Of a DNA stretch of 64,000 bases, positions 47,515 to 54,626 are shown piece after piece (the first letter of the stretch is position 1; every line of letters starts with the position of its first letter). Position numbers and translations under genes: made by a program. This stretch comes from JBMYTN01 sp049604415 (lineage in GTDB: Bacteria > Pseudomonadota > Alphaproteobacteria > Rhodospirillales > Rhodospirillaceae), in contig JBMYTN010000007.1 in NCBI GenBank assembly GCA_049604415.1, positions 81,855-145,854 on the forward strand. Reading direction: 5' to 3'. Below the pieces are notes generated by a model, which did no database searches, was not told the DNA's origin, and saw nothing but the letters and a program-made list of their open reading frames with translations.

Positions 47515-48038
47515 TGGGTGTGATGAAGGGTCAAGCAGTTGTTTTCGACTGCATAGGAAATGAGCACAAAATGGGTTGCGGAAAACCGTCTATAAGTCAT
47601 TGAATTAAAATGTATATTTCTGACTGAAACTTTTTTGCCGCTGTGACCTTTCCCGAGGGGGCGCTGCAACATGATGGGGAGAGGGCGGATTTGGAGTGCT
47701 TTGCCGCAAAAATATGCACAAAAAATAGTCGTTATGCCTATTTTTTGGCATATCAAAAAAATCAATATATTCAGAGGCTTGGAAATGTGTCCAAGCTATG
47801 TCCAGTGGTGCGCTGCGGCATAAACCCGAGGGTAACGCACTGAAAATAAACACGGAAGTGGAATGTGGGCAAAAATGAGGCATTTATATTGCACATGCGA
47901 AGAGTGCTAAATATCAGAGCAATAGCTGCGCTGCAGCATAGAATTGCCCAGTCTTTGATCGTTATGTCCTTGTGACTCAGGGTCTATCGCGCCAAAACCC
48001 TACTTTAAGTCTGGTTTTATCGGGGGATCCGATGGAAT
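47515..48038. other. Non-coding core of the nitrate-assimilation control region
   Basis: About 520 bp between the two diverging sigma-54 promoters, AT-rich for this genome and with no credible gene. It should hold activator sites. I see inverted repeats TATGCC/GGCATA (47733-47752) and GCTTGGA/TCCAAGC (47777-47796), but no full-consensus NtrC site. Confidence 0.5.
47777..47796. repeat. Inverted repeat with 7-bp arms in the nir/nrt control region
   Basis: GCTTGGA-AATGTG-TCCAAGC is a perfect inverted repeat. As DNA it could be an activator or repressor site; as rightward RNA it would be a hairpin with hexaloop AATGTG, which also has A1 and G4. It lies ~240 bp upstream of the nrtA sigma-54 promoter, outside the predicted leader. 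Confidence 0.45.
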
Positions 48039-48054
48039 TGGCACGGGATCTGCA
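48039..48054 (+). promoter_or_regulatory. Sigma-54 promoter of the nrt operon
   Basis: TGGCACGGGATCTGCA matches TGGCACG-N4-TTGCA with one mismatch and correct GG/GC spacing. The predicted start at about 48065 lies two bases before the first ANTAR hairpin, so the RNA would begin with the regulator-binding structure. Confidence 0.82.
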
Positions 48055-48066
48055 GAGAGGGGGCCA

Positions 48067-48140
48067 AGGCGCCAAAGACGGCGTCTAGCAATCCACTATA
48101 TCGGGTCCGATGGAGGATCCGTTGGCAACGCTGCCGAAGG
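48067..48140 (+). promoter_or_regulatory. Tandem ANTAR-target hairpins in the nrtA leader
   Basis: Hairpin 1 (48067-48086): AGGCGCC-AAAGAC-GGCGTCT, 7-bp stem with one G-U pair. Hairpin 2 (48119-48140): CCGTTGGC-AACGCT-GCCGAAGG, 8-nt arms with one G-A mismatch. Both are exact hexaloops with A at position 1 and G at position 4, the recognition rule for ANTAR proteins, and nasT is encoded in this operon. The loop and 3' arm of hairpin 2 (AACGCTGC) are exactly the 5' arm of the following terminator. Confidence 0.85.
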
Positions 48141-48187
48141 TCGGACCGGATCTGTGGGATTCGGGAGGGTCTTTGCAGCGTTTTTTT
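48127..48187 (+). terminator. Intrinsic attenuator terminator in the nrtA leader
   Basis: AACGCTGC (48127-48134) pairs perfectly with GCAGCGTT (48175-48182), followed by five more Ts to 48187. An inner helix CCGGA/TTCGG and a short AAG/CTT pairing can fill the 40-nt interior. It lies 43 nt before the nrtA ATG and shares its 5' arm with ANTAR hairpin 2. Confidence 0.83.
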
Positions 48188-48229
48188 GTGTTTGTTCGCT
48201 CCAACCCAGTCCCAAAGGGGAGATTTTGG

Positions 48230-49636
48230 ATGCCCACTTTTTCCGCCCTAAAGATCGGTCGCCGTGTGACCCTCGGCCTGATGGCTGCGGCCATGGCCGT
48301 TGTTGCCGCGCCGATGACCGCTCCGCTCGCCGAGCCGCTGGACGTCGAAAAACCGGAACTGAAGTTTGGCTTTATCAAGCTGACCGACATGGCCCCGTTG
48401 GCCGTGGCCTATGAAAATGGCTACTTCCTGGAAGAAGGCCTGTTCGTGACCCTGGAGCCCCAGGCGAACTGGAAAGTGCTGCTGGACCGCGTGATCTCCG
48501 GCGAGCTGGACGGAGCCCACATGCTGGCCGGTCAGCCGCTGGGCGCGACCATCGGCTTTGGCACCCAGGCCCACATCATCACCCCGTTCTCCATGGATCT
48601 GAACGGCAACGCCATCACGGTGTCCAACCAGATCTGGGAAGAAATGAAGCCGCATATTGAAATGCAGGCGGACGGCAAGCCGGTGCACCCGATCAAGGCC
48701 GATGCCCTGAAGCCGGTGGTGGAAAAGTATAAGTCCGAGGGCAAGCCCTTCAACATGGGCATGGTGTTCCCGGTCTCCACCCACAATTACGAACTGCGCT
48801 ACTGGCTGGCCGCCGGTGATATCCATCCGGGGTTCTACTCCGAAACTGATATTTCCGGTCAGATCATGGGCGACGCTCTGCTGTCCGTGACCCCGCCGCC
48901 GCAAATGCCCGCCACCTTGGAAGCCGGCACCATCTACGGATATTGCGTGGGTGAGCCCTGGAACCAGCAAGCCGTGTTCAAAGGCATCGGCGTGCCGGTG
49001 ATCACCGATTACGAAATCTGGAAGAACAACCCGGAAAAAGTCTTCGGCATCACCAATGAATTTGCCGAAAAGTATCCGAACACCACCCTGGCGGTGACCA
49101 AGGCCCTGATCCGTGCGGCGATCTGGTTGGATGAAAACGACAACGCCAACCGCATGGAAGCCGTGGAAATCCTGGCCCGTCCGGAATATGTCGGTGCCGA
49201 TGCGGAAGTGATCGCCAACTCCATGACCGGCACCTTTGAATATGAAAAGGGTGACGTGCGCGAAGTGCCTGACTTCAACGTCTTCTTCCGCTATTTCGCC
49301 ACCTATCCCTACTACTCCGACGCCGTGTGGTACCTGACCCAAATGCGTCGTTGGGGCCAGATCACCGAATACAAGCCCGATGCTTGGTATGACGAGATCG
49401 CCCGCAAGGTCTATCGTCCGGACCTCTACCTGAAGGCAGCCCGTCTGCTGGTGGATGACGGCATGGCCAATGAAGCGGACTTCCCCTGGGATACCGATGG
49501 CTATCGTGAACCGCAAACCGAGTTCATTGACGACATCACCTATGATGGTCGCAAGCCGAACGACTACCTCAGCAAATTCCCGATCGGTCTGAAAGACCAT
49601 CAGAAGGTGGTCGGGGCCGAGGTTCTTGAGAACTAA
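48230..49636 (+). CDS. nrtA: Nitrate ABC transporter substrate-binding protein
   Basis: 468 residues. Periplasmic nitrate/nitrite-binding component of the NrtABC importer. The N-terminus looks like a signal peptide (KIGRRVTLGLMAAAMAVVAA), with a twin-arginine-like RR before the hydrophobic stretch. The body is NrtA/CmpA-type: LKFGFIKLTDMAPLAVAYE, ISGELDGAHMLAGQPLG, VSTHNYELRYWLAAGDI, IYGYCVGEPWNQQ, and MRRWGQITEYKPDA. Start 48230 follows GGGGAG by 7 nt; the in-frame ATG at 48110 lies inside the leader RNA and is rejected. First gene of nrtA-nrtB-nrtC. Confidence 0.96.
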   Translation: MPTFSALKIGRRVTLGLMAAAMAVVAAPMTAPLAEPLDVEKPELKFGFIKLTDMAPLAVAYENGYFLEEGLFVTLEPQANWKVLLDRVISGELDGAHMLAGQPLGATIGFGTQAHIITPFSMDLNGNAITVSNQIWEEMKPHIEMQADGKPVHPIKADALKPVVEKYKSEGKPFNMGMVFPVSTHNYELRYWLAAGDIHPGFYSETDISGQIMGDALLSVTPPPQMPATLEAGTIYGYCVGEPWNQQAVFKGIGVPVITDYEIWKNNPEKVFGITNEFAEKYPNTTLAVTKALIRAAIWLDENDNANRMEAVEILARPEYVGADAEVIANSMTGTFEYEKGDVREVPDFNVFFRYFATYPYYSDAVWYLTQMRRWGQITEYKPDAWYDEIARKVYRPDLYLKAARLLVDDGMANEADFPWDTDGYREPQTEFIDDITYDGRKPNDYLSKFPIGLKDHQKVVGAEVLEN

Positions 49637-49731
49637 GGTCTGCTAATCCAACAGCAAGAGACCGTGTCCCTGTGTACCGGTCCGGGGGGATCTCCTTCCG
49701 GACCGGCATACAGGCAGAAAGGAACGAAGAG

Positions 49732-50748
49732 ATGACTGCTGCTGCTGCCACGAGAACCCTGAAGCTGATTGGGCTTGGGTGGATGACCCCCATGATCGGC
49801 ATCGTCACCGGTGATGACATCAAGGGCAATTTCCGGGAATTGGGCAAACAGCTTGGTGTGCCGCTGTGCGCCATTCTGGCCTTTTTGCTCCTGTGGGGCG
49901 CTCTGGCACCGCAGGTTCAAACCAGCCTGGGTGAAATTCCGGGCCCGGTTCAGGTTTATGAGCAGGCCGTCAGCCTGCACCAGGACCATCTCCGTACCCA
50001 GGAGAAAATCGAGAAATTCTATGCGATGCAGGAAACGCTGAACGAGAAAAAGCTCGCAGCCGATCCGAATGCTGAGGTCAAGATCCGCCCCTATACCGGC
50101 GCGCCGACCTATTACGATCAGATCTTCACCAGCCTGCAGACCGTGTTCATGGGCTTTATGATCGGCTCGATCATTGCTGTGCCGCTGGGCGTGCTTTGCG
50201 GTCTGTCGACCACCGTGAACGCTGCGTTTAACCCGCTGATCCAGATCTTTAAGCCGGTGTCGCCTCTGGCCTGGTTGCCGCTGGTGACCATGGTGGTCTC
50301 CGCGCTCTATGTCTCCGACGATCCGATGTTCGAGAAGTCCTTCTTAACATCGGCGATCACGGTGACCTTGTGTTCGCTGTGGCCGACTTTGATCAACACC
50401 GCCGTCGGTGTGGCCTCCATCGACAAGGACCTGCTCAATGTGGGCAAGGTGCTGCGCCTGAACACCACCACCAAGATCACCAAGCTGGTGCTGCCCTCTG
50501 CCCTGCCGTTCATCTTTACCGGTCTGCGGCTGTCCCTGGGCGTGGGCTGGATGGTGCTGATCGCCGCTGAAATGCTGGCGCAGAACCCGGGTCTGGGCAA
50601 ATTCGTCTGGGATGAATTCCAGAACGGCTCCTCTCAGTCCCTGGCCAAGATCATGGTCGCCGTGTTCACCATCGGGATCATCGGCTTCCTGCTCGACCGG
50701 GTGATGCTGACCCTGCAATCCACCTTCACCTTCGGGGAAACCCGCTAA
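49732..50748 (+). CDS. nrtB: Nitrate ABC transporter permease
   Basis: 338 residues, inner membrane. TM1 at ~40-58 (LGVPLCAILAFLLLWGAL), then an unusually long periplasmic segment of ~90 residues with a charged helix (HQDHLRTQEKIEKFYAMQET), then the binding-protein-dependent permease domain (TVFMGFMIGSIIAVPLGVLC onwards) with the EAA-like loop near LRLNTTTKITKLVLPSALPF. The extended periplasmic loop is typical of NrtB-type permeases and is thought to contact NrtA. Start 49732 follows AAGGA/GAAGAG; the frame from 49672 is unlikely. Lies 95 bp after nrtA and 34 bp before the ATPase gene. Confidence 0.94.
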   Translation: MTAAAATRTLKLIGLGWMTPMIGIVTGDDIKGNFRELGKQLGVPLCAILAFLLLWGALAPQVQTSLGEIPGPVQVYEQAVSLHQDHLRTQEKIEKFYAMQETLNEKKLAADPNAEVKIRPYTGAPTYYDQIFTSLQTVFMGFMIGSIIAVPLGVLCGLSTTVNAAFNPLIQIFKPVSPLAWLPLVTMVVSALYVSDDPMFEKSFLTSAITVTLCSLWPTLINTAVGVASIDKDLLNVGKVLRLNTTTKITKLVLPSALPFIFTGLRLSLGVGWMVLIAAEMLAQNPGLGKFVWDEFQNGSSQSLAKIMVAVFTIGIIGFLLDRVMLTLQSTFTFGETR

Positions 50749-50782
50749 CCCCCTTGGGCTCTAAAAAGAAGGACTGCCGATC

Positions 50783-52507
50783 ATGCCAATCCTTGAATTG
50801 AAGAACGTGTCCAAGAGCTTTGGCGACGGTGCCGAACGGACCTCTGTCCTGCGTGACATCAACCTGTCCATCAAAGAGGGCGAGTTCGTGGCCATCGTCG
50901 GGTTCTCCGGCTCGGGCAAAACCACCTTGATGAACCTGATTTCCGGCTTGATGGAAGCCGATGAGGGCTCCATTGAGGTTCGGGGCAAGCCCGTCGAAGG
51001 CCCGGGCCCAGACCGGGGGCTGGTGTTCCAGTCCTACTCTCTGATGCCGTGGCTGACGGTTCGGGGCAATGTCGCCCTGGCGGTCGATACGATCTACAAG
51101 TCCAAATCCAAGGCGGAGCGGGCCGCCTTGGTGGACAAATATGTTGGCATGGTCGGTCTGTCCCACGCGGTGGACCGCCGTCCGGCGGAATTGTCAGGCG
51201 GGATGCGGCAACGGGTTGCCGTGGCCCGGACCCTGGCGATGAACCCGGAAATCCTGTTGCTGGACGAGCCGCTCTCGGCCCTGGATGCGTTGACCCGGGC
51301 CAAGCTGCAAGACGAGATCGAAGCGATCTGGGAAAATGATCGCAAGACCGTGGTTCTGATCACCAATGATGTGGACGAAGCCATTTTGCTGGCCGACCGG
51401 ATCATTCCGCTGAACCCGGGCCCCGGGGCCACGTTGGGTCCGGCTTTTGACGTGAACCTCGCCCGCCCCCGGGACCGGACCGAGGTCAACAACAATCCCG
51501 AATTCAAACGCCTGCGCGCCGATGTCACCAATTATCTGATCGGGGTCTCCAAGACCGCCAAGGCCGGGATTTCCGGCAACAATGTGATCCTGCCCGATCT
51601 GATCCCGCAACTGCCTGGAGCCCAAGGCCGTCCGCCGCCGCAAGCCTGGCTCGATGCCGCCAAGGGCACCGAGAGCGAGCGCTTTGTGGAGTTTTCCCGG
51701 GTCAAGAAGGTCTATCCGACGCCCAAGGGTCCGTTGACCGTGGTCGATGGCTTTGACCTGAAAATGGCCAAGGGCGAGTTCATCTCCCTGATTGGCCATT
51801 CCGGCTGCGGCAAGTCCACCGTGTTGTCTATGACGGCCGGTTTGACCGAGATCACCGCAGGCGGGATCATCTTGGATGGCCGGGAAGTCTATCAGGCCGG
51901 TCCGGACCGCGCAGTGGTGTTCCAGGCCCCAAGCCTGTTCCCCTGGCTGTCGGCCAAAGACAATGTGCTGTTGGGTGTGGAGCGGGTGTTCCCGCAGGCC
52001 AGCAAGGCCGAGCGCCTTGATGTGGTGGAATATTATCTGCAACGGGTTGGTTTGGGCGATGCCATGAACCGCCTGGCCAAGGACATGTCCAACGGCATGC
52101 GTCAGCGGGTCGGGATCGCCCGGGCGTTCTCGCTCTCGCCGAAGCTGCTGCTGCTCGATGAGCCCTTTGGCATGCTCGACAGTCTGACCCGCTGGGATCT
52201 GCAAGATGTTTTGATGGAGGTCTGGCAACGCACCCAGGTCACCGCCATCTGTGTGACCCATGATGTGGACGAAGCCATCTTGCTGGCGGACCGGGTTGTG
52301 ATGATGACCAATGGTCCCAATGCCCGGATCGGCAACATTATGGAAGTGGATCTGCCCCGGCCTCGGACCCGGCGGGCCTTGCTGGAGCATCCGCGCTATT
52401 ACGACTATCGCGCTGAGCTGCTCGGCTTCTTGGAAGAATATGAGCATGGTGCGACCTCCAAGAAGGACCAAAGCAAGGACAAGGAGAAGCTGGCCAAAGC
52501 GGCGTGA
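50783..52507 (+). CDS. nrtC: Nitrate ABC transporter, fused double ATPase
   Basis: 574 residues with two complete ABC ATPase domains in one chain. Domain 1 (~1-265): Walker A GFSGSGKTT, signature LSGGMRQR, Walker B ILLLDEPLSALD. Domain 2 (~300-555): Walker A GHSGCGKST, signature MSNGMRQR (Asn for the first Gly, as seen in nitrate-type ATPases), Walker B LLLLDEPFGMLD. Cyanobacterial systems use separate NrtC (ATPase fused to an NrtA-like domain) and NrtD; here the two ATPases are fused and no NrtA-like regulatory domain is present. The C-terminus is a Lys-rich tail (KKDQSKDKEKLAKAA). Start 50783 follows AAGGA. Confidence 0.93.
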   Translation: MPILELKNVSKSFGDGAERTSVLRDINLSIKEGEFVAIVGFSGSGKTTLMNLISGLMEADEGSIEVRGKPVEGPGPDRGLVFQSYSLMPWLTVRGNVALAVDTIYKSKSKAERAALVDKYVGMVGLSHAVDRRPAELSGGMRQRVAVARTLAMNPEILLLDEPLSALDALTRAKLQDEIEAIWENDRKTVVLITNDVDEAILLADRIIPLNPGPGATLGPAFDVNLARPRDRTEVNNNPEFKRLRADVTNYLIGVSKTAKAGISGNNVILPDLIPQLPGAQGRPPPQAWLDAAKGTESERFVEFSRVKKVYPTPKGPLTVVDGFDLKMAKGEFISLIGHSGCGKSTVLSMTAGLTEITAGGIILDGREVYQAGPDRAVVFQAPSLFPWLSAKDNVLLGVERVFPQASKAERLDVVEYYLQRVGLGDAMNRLAKDMSNGMRQRVGIARAFSLSPKLLLLDEPFGMLDSLTRWDLQDVLMEVWQRTQVTAICVTHDVDEAILLADRVVMMTNGPNARIGNIMEVDLPRPRTRRALLEHPRYYDYRAELLGFLEEYEHGATSKKDQSKDKEKLAKAA

Positions 52508-52514
52508 TAGCCCC

Positions 52515-52618
52515 GGGGGAAGCCTGAGGGGTTGGGTCCAGGCGAATTTAAAGTCTTGAACCCGACCCTAAGGTGAGGCTTGATCCCTGGATCGAGCTTT
52601 CCGACACCGGCTTCCCCC
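52515..52618 (+). ncRNA. Predicted three-way-junction RNA element directly upstream of nasT
   Basis: Outer helix: GGGGGAAGCC (52515-52524) with GGCTTCCCCC (52609-52618), 10 perfect pairs. Inner hairpin 1: 52528-52537 with 52560-52569 (GGGGTTGGGT/ACCCGACCCT, ten pairs with two G-U), 22-nt loop. Inner hairpin 2: GCTTGATC (52578-52585) with GATCGAGC (52590-52597), tetraloop CCTG. The structure fills the nrtC-nasT gap and ends right at the AGGA of nasT. Two G-U pairs in otherwise regular helices favour RNA over a DNA palindrome. It may control nasT translation or protect/process the operon mRNA; I do not recognise it as a known family. Confidence 0.6.
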
Positions 52619-52632
52619 AGGATTGATTGCCG

Positions 52633-53256
52633 ATGACAGCACCCATACCCGACCTCCCGCCAGACAGTGCATCTGATCCGGATCTGTCGATTCTGGTGAT
52701 TGATGCCAATCCCGACCGCGCTGCGGTGGTGGAGGCGGGGCTGGCGGCGGCTGGACATACCCGGGTTGTGACGGTCCATGCGACCCACAATCTTGTCGCC
52801 CGGATCGAGGCTCTGGAACCCGATGTGATCATCATCGATCTGGAGAACCCGGACCGGGACACCCTGGAACAAATGTTCCAAGTCACCCGGGCCATTGCGC
52901 GTCCCATCGCGATGTTCGTCGATCAGTCGGACCGGGACGCCATTGGCAAGGCGATGGAAGCCGGGGTGAGTGCCTATGTGGTGGATGGCCTGCGCAAAGA
53001 ACGGGTCCATCCGATTATGGAAACGGCGATCAGCCGGTTCCGTGCGTTCGATAAGCTCCGGCGGGAGCGTGACGAGGCGGTGAATGCCTTGGCGGAACGC
53101 AAAGTGGTGGATCGGGCCAAGGGGATACTGATGCGGACCAAAGGCTTGAGCGAAGACGAGGCCTATAACGCCCTAAGACGCAACGCGATGCGCACCAATC
53201 GGCGGATCGTCGAGATCGCACAAAGTGTGATCACGGCCTTTGAAATGGAATTCTGA
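52633..53256 (+). CDS. nasT: ANTAR-domain transcription antiterminator NasT
   Basis: 207 residues. Pseudo-receiver domain at ~18-125 (ILVIDANPDRAAVVEAGLAA, DVIIIDLENPDRD, with the usual switch lysine region reading AMFVDQSDRDA) and C-terminal ANTAR RNA-binding domain at ~145-200 (AERKVVDRAKGILMRTKGLS, EDEAYNALRRNAM, TNRRIVEIAQSVI). In known systems NasT binds two-hairpin leaders of nas operons and prevents termination unless held by NasS. Two such leaders are present at 47376-47457 and 48067-48187. ATG 52633 is 10 nt after AGGA; TTG 52627 is too close. The gene follows a structured RNA and is 4 bp from nasS. Confidence 0.93.
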   Translation: MTAPIPDLPPDSASDPDLSILVIDANPDRAAVVEAGLAAAGHTRVVTVHATHNLVARIEALEPDVIIIDLENPDRDTLEQMFQVTRAIARPIAMFVDQSDRDAIGKAMEAGVSAYVVDGLRKERVHPIMETAISRFRAFDKLRRERDEAVNALAERKVVDRAKGILMRTKGLSEDEAYNALRRNAMRTNRRIVEIAQSVITAFEMEF

Positions 53257-53260
53257 CGCC

Positions 53261-54493
53261 ATGGCAGCCCCCAGATCAGCAAATGTCGTGCGTTTGGGCT
53301 TTGTGCCTCTGATCGACTGCGCCTCCCTGGTTGTGGCCCGGGAAATGGGCTTCGCCGATCAGCGTGGCCTGACCCTGGAACTGCACAAGGACATGTCCTG
53401 GGCGGCGATCCGGGACAAGGTCACCTTCGGGCTCTATGACGGGGCCCATATGCTGGCGGGCATTCCACTCGCCACCCGTTTGGGGCTTGGCGGGGTCAAA
53501 GCCCGGATGGTCGCCCCGATGGCGCTTGGCTATGGCGGCAATGCGGTCACCGTCTCCAAAGCGCTTTATGAGCGCATGGCCGAAGCCGATCCGGAAGCCA
53601 TGGCGGTGCAAGGTGCGGGAACGGCCCGGGCCTTGGCCAAGGTGATCGCTGCAGACCGCAGCCGGGGTGCCGATCCCTATCAATTCGCCACGGTGTTTCC
53701 GTTTTCGACCCATAATTATGAGCTGCGCTATTGGTTGGCCTCGGCGGGGATTGACCCGGACCGGGATCTCAATCTTGGCATTGTCGCACCGCCCCGGATG
53801 GCCGATGCCCTGCGGTCGGGCTGGATTGACGGCTATTGTGTCGGCGAGCCCTGGAATTTGCGCTCGGTGGCCGGTGGGGCCGGGCGGATTGTCGCCACCA
53901 AGGATGACATTTGGCCGACCGGTCCGGAAAAAGTCTTGGGCTTGAGCGAGGAATGGACCCTGCGCAATCCCGATCAAACCGCCCGCTTGGTGGATGCCCT
54001 GGTCGATGCGGCGGAATGGGCCGATGACCCGAGCAATGCCAAGACCTTGGCCCAACTGCTGGCGCGCACGGACTATGTTGATGCCGATGAGGCGATCATC
54101 GCCCAGGCCTTGAGCGAAAAGCGCTACACCTTCTTCCGCCATGGGGCGACCTATCCTTGGCGCGCCCATGGGGCGTGGTTGCTCTCGCAAATGGTGCGGT
54201 GGGGCCAGATCACCCGGGGGGCCGATTTGCTGGCAGTGACCGAGGCGGTCTATCGGCCTGATCTGTATCGGGAGGCGGTGGCCGACAGTGTCGACCTGCC
54301 CGCCGAAGAGCCCCGCATGGTGGGCTATAATGCCATCCCCTATGACATCCCGGGGGCTTCGGGACGGGCCTTTGCCATGGCCCCGGACCGGTTTTTGGAC
54401 GGGCGTCCGTTTGATCGGGAAGACCCGGCGGGCTATGCCTTCCAATTCCAAATCGGCCATCCGGCCGTGCGTCGGGCCGATCTTTCAGGGTAG
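53261..54493 (+). CDS. nasS: Nitrate/nitrite sensor NasS
   Basis: 410 residues. An NrtA-like binding protein without signal peptide, as expected for the cytoplasmic sensor that sequesters NasT when nitrate is absent. Shared blocks with the NrtA of this window: VTFGLYDGAHMLAGIPLA, FSTHNYELRYWLASAGI, DGYCVGEPWN and MVRWGQITRGADL. The N-terminus runs directly into the fold (VVRLGFVPLIDCASLVVARE). Start 53261 is 4 bp after the nasT stop; an in-frame ATG at 53240 inside nasT has no advantage. Co-translation with nasT suits a one-to-one regulator complex. Confidence 0.92.
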   Translation: MAAPRSANVVRLGFVPLIDCASLVVAREMGFADQRGLTLELHKDMSWAAIRDKVTFGLYDGAHMLAGIPLATRLGLGGVKARMVAPMALGYGGNAVTVSKALYERMAEADPEAMAVQGAGTARALAKVIAADRSRGADPYQFATVFPFSTHNYELRYWLASAGIDPDRDLNLGIVAPPRMADALRSGWIDGYCVGEPWNLRSVAGGAGRIVATKDDIWPTGPEKVLGLSEEWTLRNPDQTARLVDALVDAAEWADDPSNAKTLAQLLARTDYVDADEAIIAQALSEKRYTFFRHGATYPWRAHGAWLLSQMVRWGQITRGADLLAVTEAVYRPDLYREAVADSVDLPAEEPRMVGYNAIPYDIPGASGRAFAMAPDRFLDGRPFDREDPAGYAFQFQIGHPAVRRADLSG

Positions 54494-54560
54494 AACGCGC
54501 AGCCCTATAACGCAGCTGCGGGAACCCCCAGTTTTGCGCACTAGGGTTGATAAAATCTCA

Positions 54561-54618
54561 CTCATGTCCAAATGAGCTTATGACTTCGCGCATAGCGCGC
54601 GATAAGCCCGAAATGGAC
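54561..54618 (+). promoter_or_regulatory. Structured leader of the methyltransferase-like gene
   Basis: Hairpin 1: CTCAT (54561-54565)/ATGAG (54572-54576), loop GTCCAA. Hairpin 2: GCTTAT (54576-54581)/ATAAGC (54602-54607) enclosing CGCGC-ATA-GCGCG. The loop of hairpin 1 (GTCCA, 54566-54570) is complementary to TGGAC at 54614-54618, just before the start codon, so a pseudoknot could form. An upstream helix AGCCCTA/TAGGGTT adds structure. Whether it is regulatory or an operon-end structure for nasS is unknown. Confidence 0.4.
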
Positions 54619-54626
54619 AACCTCTC

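Noticed and set aside
47890..47908. Candidate NtrC site TGCAC-N9-GTGCT upstream of nrtA
   Set aside because: Spacing is nine rather than seven bases between the half-sites, so I do not call it.
48110..48229. N-terminal extension of nrtA starting at ATG 48110
   Set aside because: It lies inside the leader with the ANTAR hairpin and terminator; ATG 48230 has a strong ribosome site and begins a signal peptide.
48248..49600. 450-codon leftward frame opposite nrtA, and similar frames opposite nasS, nrtC and btaA
   Set aside because: These are high-GC antisense shadows of genes with clear family motifs on the other strand.
52528..52597. An additional ANTAR target before nasT
   Set aside because: The two inner hairpins have a 22-nt loop and a CCTG tetraloop, not A1/G4 hexaloops, and no terminator overlaps them.
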